DNA from: an uncultured Thalassolituus sp.
Lineage (GTDB): Bacteria; Pseudomonadota; Gammaproteobacteria; Pseudomonadales; Oceanobacteraceae
DNA length: 16,593 nt
Assembly: GCA_913054055.1 (NCBI GenBank)
Contig: CAJXIT010000032.1
Location: forward strand, 1 to 16,593
Direction: 5' to 3'
Below are positions 13,078-16,593 of the stretch, in pieces (positions within the stretch are counted from its first letter, which is position 1; the number at the start of each line of letters is the position of its first letter). The position numbers were made by a program, and so were the translations under genes. Below the pieces are notes generated by a model. The model made no database searches. It was given only the letters and a program-made list of their open reading frames with translations, and was not told where the DNA came from.

Positions 13078-15201
13078 ATGAGTATCGATCTCAGTCAGTT
13101 TCATCAAGTTTTTTATGAAGAAAGCTATGAAGGGTTAGACGCCATGGAGCAGGGTTTGCTCGAAATGGATGTCGAAGCGCCTGATGATGAGGTCATTAAT
13201 ACTATTTTTCGTGCTGCGCACTCTATAAAAGGTGGGTCAGGAACGTTTGGATTTAACCAAGTTGCAGAATTTACGCATGTTGTAGAAACATTATTAGATG
13301 AAGTGCGAAGCGGCGATCGAGCCATGAATCAATCCATAATGGATTTGCTTCTGGTGAGTGTGGATTGTATTCGTTCGCTTTTACAGGATTTACAAGCTGG
13401 AGATGATCCAGATTTAACACAAGCAACGGATTTAAAATCACAATTTGAAGCCATTTTAAATGGTGAATCAGCGTCATCAGAATCTGTTGGTGAAGTGAAT
13501 TCAGAAGATAATACCGCTGAACCTATTGCTAATGAGGGAGGGGGTAAAGGCTATAAAATTCACTTTGTGCCTGAAGAGACCTTGCTACAAACAGGTAATG
13601 AACCCACTAGAATGTTTCGTCAATTGGCTGAAGTCAGTGATGATTGTATTGAAGTCAGTGCAAATCTAGAGCGCTTACCTAGTTTAACAGCCATGAATCC
13701 AGAGCATTGTTATTTAGCCTGGGACATCACCATAAATAAAGCCATTGATCGCAGTGAAATTGATGAGGTTTTTGAATGGGTAATTGATGATGCTGAGGTC
13801 GTGATTACAGAATTTGATTTGTCAGATTCTACTATTGAAGAACAGGCCTCAGAACAAATAGAAGAACCTATCGCTCAAGCCGTGAGCAGTGAAGTCGAAA
13901 GTATCGCCCCAGAGCCTGCGGCAGATAAAGCACCTGTAGAAAATACTGCAGAAAAAGAACCCGCAAAAGCCAAAGCCAAAGCCAAAGCCTCAACCCCTGA
14001 AAGCTCTTCGATTCGTGTCAGCATTGATAAGGTAGATAGCTTAATCAATATGGTTGGTGAGCTCGTGATCACCCAGTCTATGTTGGGTCAACTAGGGCAA
14101 AATTTTGATATTACACGTGTACAAAGGCTACAAGAGGGGCTTGCTCAGTTAGAGCATAATACCCGTGAGCTACAAGAAAGTGTCATGAAAATTCGCATGA
14201 TGCCCATTAGTTTTGTCTTTAGTCGTTTTCCAAGGTTAGTCAGAGATGTTAGTCGAACACTGGATAAAAAAATCGATTTAGTTTTATCAGGTGAAAACAC
14301 TGAACTTGATAAAACAGTGATGGAAAAAATTGGTGACCCTATGGTTCACCTTATTCGAAATTCGATTGACCATGGCATTGAAATGCCAGATGTGCGAATT
14401 GCCGCAGGGAAGCCTGAAACCGGCACGGTTGAATTAAATGCTTTTCATCAAAGCGGCAATATCGTTATTGAAATTAAAGATGATGGTGCAGGTTTAAATA
14501 AAGAACGCATACAACAAAAAGCCATTGAAAATGGATTGATTGATGAAAGCACCACGTTAGCCGATGAGCAAATTTTTGATCTTATATTTCAACCAGGGTT
14601 CTCAACTGCAGATGCCGTCAGTGATTTATCTGGTCGAGGTGTAGGTATGGACGTTGTCCGCCGAAACATCGCATCCCTTAATGGTTCCATAGAAGTGAGC
14701 TCTGAAACTGGAAAAGGTTCACGATTTGTTATTCGTTTACCACTGACGCTGGCCATTTTAGATGGACAGTTAGTGAAAGTTGGCGAGGAAATTTTCATAT
14801 TCCCATTGGTCAGCATTGTCGAGTCTATTCAAATGGATGACACCGCCATTAATAATGTGGGTGGACACAGTGATGTACTTCAGCTGCGAGACGAGTATGT
14901 ACCGATTGTTCAGTTGCATGAAATATTTTCGGTTAATAAAGATGAGCCGCCGGCAGACGATAATATCGTTGTGGTGGTAGAAACAGATGGTGAGAAAGTA
15001 GGCGTTGTCGTTGACGAGCTATTAGGTCAACAACAAGTGGTGATCAAAAGCCTAGAAGAAAACTTCAAAAAAGTTGAAGGCATTTCAGGCGCTACTATTT
15101 TAGGTGATGGCACCGTTGCCTTAATTGTAGATGTAAGTGGTTTATCAAAAATGTCTGGTACATCCATTAAACAAATTGATAGTGCTCACAAAGCGGCATA
15201 A
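13078..15201 (+). CDS. cheA: Chemotaxis histidine kinase CheA
   Basis: Cytoplasmic kinase (707 residues) that receives signals from MCP-CheW arrays and phosphorylates CheY. The layout is an Hpt domain P1 (about 1-130, phosphoacceptor His48 in RAAHSIKGGSGTFG), an alpha/beta domain at the P2 position (about 156-250, starting GYKIHFVPEE), a low-complexity Ala/Glu/Lys linker (about 255-310), the P3 dimerisation helices, the P4 ATPase domain (N-box HLIRNSIDHGIE from 424, G1 DDGAG at 468-472, G2 GRGVGMDVV from 519), and a C-terminal CheW-like P5 domain (about 560-700). All catalytic motifs are intact. The linker contains a four-copy AAAGCC DNA repeat. The gene begins 6 bases after cheY and is followed by cheW after 12 bases. 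Confidence 0.96.
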   Translation: MSIDLSQFHQVFYEESYEGLDAMEQGLLEMDVEAPDDEVINTIFRAAHSIKGGSGTFGFNQVAEFTHVVETLLDEVRSGDRAMNQSIMDLLLVSVDCIRSLLQDLQAGDDPDLTQATDLKSQFEAILNGESASSESVGEVNSEDNTAEPIANEGGGKGYKIHFVPEETLLQTGNEPTRMFRQLAEVSDDCIEVSANLERLPSLTAMNPEHCYLAWDITINKAIDRSEIDEVFEWVIDDAEVVITEFDLSDSTIEEQASEQIEEPIAQAVSSEVESIAPEPAADKAPVENTAEKEPAKAKAKAKASTPESSSIRVSIDKVDSLINMVGELVITQSMLGQLGQNFDITRVQRLQEGLAQLEHNTRELQESVMKIRMMPISFVFSRFPRLVRDVSRTLDKKIDLVLSGENTELDKTVMEKIGDPMVHLIRNSIDHGIEMPDVRIAAGKPETGTVELNAFHQSGNIVIEIKDDGAGLNKERIQQKAIENGLIDESTTLADEQIFDLIFQPGFSTADAVSDLSGRGVGMDVVRRNIASLNGSIEVSSETGKGSRFVIRLPLTLAILDGQLVKVGEEIFIFPLVSIVESIQMDDTAINNVGGHSDVLQLRDEYVPIVQLHEIFSVNKDEPPADDNIVVVVETDGEKVGVVVDELLGQQQVVIKSLEENFKKVEGISGATILGDGTVALIVDVSGLSKMSGTSIKQIDSAHKAA
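13966..13989 (+). repeat. AAAGCC hexamer tandem repeat in cheA
   Basis: Four perfect copies of AAAGCC encode alternating Lys-Ala in the flexible linker between P2 and P3 of CheA. Because the unit is six bases, gain or loss of copies would keep the reading frame and only change linker length. Confidence 0.9.
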
Positions 15202-15213
15202 TGGAAGTGTGAA

Positions 15214-15702
15214 ATGAGTACAGTAGAAGAGCTTGAATCAGAAGACAATATCACTGAAGCAGAAGCCGTCAGCACCGAGCAGTATTTAACCTTCATTATG
15301 GAGGAAGAAGAATATGGTGTAGACATTCTGGCAGTCCAAGAAATCCGAGGCTGGGAATCCGCAACACCTGTCCCCAATAGTCCTGACTACATCAAAGGCG
15401 TGATCAATTTAAGGGGAACCATTGTCCCTATTATGGATCTTCGCGGCAGGTTTGAATTAACCAAACCTGAGTACGGCCCTGAAACCGTTGTCATTGTTTT
15501 AAAAATCGAATTTGAAAAAGGGTCCAGAATCATGGGGATTATTGTGGATGCAATAAGTGATGTGTATGACGTTCCCATAGATGATATTAAAAGAACGGGT
15601 TTTGGTGATAACCAAAACGCACGATTTATTAAGGGACTGGTTACTGTAAATAAACATATGGTGATCTTATTAAAACTTGAACAGTTTTTAACTTTTGATT
15701 GA
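15214..15702 (+). CDS. cheW: Chemotaxis adaptor protein CheW
   Basis: CheW links chemoreceptors to CheA in the signalling array. The 162 residues form one CheW domain, starting after an acidic N-terminal extension of about 25 residues (MSTVEELESEDNITEAEAVS). Recognisable stretches are QYLTFIMEEEEYGVDILAVQEIRGW, spread over residues 25-49, then PDYIKGVINLRGTIVPIMDLR and the VDAISDVYDV region. GGAAG about 8 bases upstream supports the ATG at 15214. It lies between cheA and an MCP gene, 11 bases before the latter, which fits one operon and suggests that it is dedicated to this receptor/kinase set. Confidence 0.95.
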   Translation: MSTVEELESEDNITEAEAVSTEQYLTFIMEEEEYGVDILAVQEIRGWESATPVPNSPDYIKGVINLRGTIVPIMDLRGRFELTKPEYGPETVVIVLKIEFEKGSRIMGIIVDAISDVYDVPIDDIKRTGFGDNQNARFIKGLVTVNKHMVILLKLEQFLTFD

Positions 15703-15713
15703 TAGGCTAGGGA

Positions 15714-16593
15714 ATGGATATTTTAAATAAAATCAGTCTCCAGAATAAAATGGTAATGCTATGGGTATTACCAATTCTTGGTTTGTTATATGGCTATATG
15801 GTTTTACCTTCAGGGGTAGCTGGCAATATTATGCTGGTGATCACTTTACTGTGTGTGGTTGGGGCAATAGGTAGCTGGCTAATAGGCCATCGTGTGATTT
15901 TAAATTTAAATAATGCCATTAAGAGTGCGAATGCAACGGCAAATGGTGACTTTTCATTTCAACCTAAAATACAAGGTAAAGATGAAATTTCACATTTAAT
16001 TTATGCCATGGGTAACCTAAGCAAATCAGTTAAGAGTATGACGAATTCCGGTGAATCAGAAACCGTTGATACTAATAGTGAAATGTTGCTAGAGGCTTTA
16101 TCTGTATGTAATGCAAACGTAATGGTGGCGGATAACGATTTCAATATCCGTTATATGAATGAAAGCGTTCAAGAAATGATGAAAACCGCTGAAACAGATC
16201 TTAAGGCGGTGTTACCTACATTCTCTGCTGAAAATCTAGTGGGTAAAAATATTGATCAGTTCCATAAAAACCCAGCTCATCAGCGTGGCATGGTGGGAGC
16301 GCTTTCGGAAACCTACAACACTCGTATCACAGTGGGTTCACGCACATTTAATCTCATCGCTAACCCAATTTCCTCTCAATCAGGCACACGATTAGGCACA
16401 GTTGTCGAGTGGGAAGACATGACGGCAGAATTGGCTAAATTAGCAGAAGAAGAAAAAGTATCTGCGGATAACGCGCGCACACGCCAAGCGTTAGACGTAT
16501 GTCAAGCCAACGTTATGATGGCAGACGCTGAATTGAACATAATTTACTTAAACGATTCTGTGAAAGAGATGTTAACCGCAGCGCAAGACGATC
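15714..16593 (+). CDS. Methyl-accepting chemotaxis protein with tandem PAS domains (3' end missing)
   Basis: The frame opens at ATG 15714 and runs off the end of the window after 293 codons. The visible part has two membrane helices (about 12-30 and 37-58) separated by only some six residues, so there is practically no periplasmic sensor domain. A HAMP-like segment follows (about 60-110), then one full PAS domain (about 126-240) and the start of a second (from about 258). The two PAS starts are clearly related: ALSVCNANVMVAD at 128-140 and ALDVCQANVMMAD at 259-271. The methyl-accepting signalling domain expected for an MCP lies beyond the window, so the class rests on context (directly after cheW) and on this known receptor layout. 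It probably senses an internal cue such as redox state, oxygen or a bound cofactor, but no cofactor residue can be named. Confidence 0.85.
   Translation, partial: MDILNKISLQNKMVMLWVLPILGLLYGYMVLPSGVAGNIMLVITLLCVVGAIGSWLIGHRVILNLNNAIKSANATANGDFSFQPKIQGKDEISHLIYAMGNLSKSVKSMTNSGESETVDTNSEMLLEALSVCNANVMVADNDFNIRYMNESVQEMMKTAETDLKAVLPTFSAENLVGKNIDQFHKNPAHQRGMVGALSETYNTRITVGSRTFNLIANPISSQSGTRLGTVVEWEDMTAELAKLAEEEKVSADNARTRQALDVCQANVMMADAELNIIYLNDSVKEMLTAAQDD

Noticed and set aside
1..16593. tRNA, rRNA, CRISPR, insertion sequence or phage features
   Set aside because: No cloverleaf with CCA end, no rRNA-like stretch, no regularly spaced repeats, and no transposase or integrase motifs were seen on either strand.

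Overview
The window looks like chromosomal DNA of a motile, rather AT-rich gammaproteobacterium. The gene families and their order (fleSR followed by fliEFGHIJ, sigma-54 promoters, a Pseudomonas che2-like cheY-cheA-cheW-mcp set, and slyX) fit a marine Oceanospirillales/Pseudomonadales relative. That placement is inferred from gene content, not from a search. No rRNA, tRNA, CRISPR array, insertion sequence or phage gene was seen. The largest gene-free gap is about 220 bases.

Region 1 (1-2236) holds accessory or housekeeping genes: the 3' end of a small STAS/SEC14-like gene, slyX on the minus strand, a cold-shock domain fused to a two-helix membrane anchor, a strong bidirectional terminator, and an orphan NMT1/SsuA-type periplasmic binding protein on the minus strand.

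Region 2 (2237-11747) is a flagellar assembly cluster. The fleS-fleR two-component pair is preceded by a clear sigma-54 -24/-12 element and a FleQ-like box in its leader. After a 224-base gap with hairpins, sigma-54-like elements and a second FleQ-like box come fliE (rod/MS-ring adaptor), fliF (MS ring), fliG (switch), fliH, fliI and fliJ (type III export ATPase complex). The likely circuit is FleQ plus RpoN driving fleSR and fliE, with FleR activating later flagellar genes. fleQ itself is not beside fleS here.

Region 3 (11748-16593) is chemotaxis signalling. A stand-alone CheY-type regulator ends at a strong terminator. A second set follows: a STAS protein, a second CheY about 68% identical to the first, CheA, CheW and the 5' part of a methyl-accepting chemotaxis protein with almost no periplasmic domain and at least two similar PAS domains. 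The downstream genes are closely spaced (6-17 bases) and probably form one operon whose output acts on the flagellar motor.

The least ordinary items are the shared 12-base FleQ-like motif in the fleS and fliE leaders, a FliH with a perfect glycine-every-four ladder and an acidic tail of about 130 residues, the paired CheY paralogs split by a terminator and a STAS gene, and the membrane-anchored cold-shock protein. I found no convincing wholly new system; most of the window is a recognisable flagellar/chemotaxis locus.
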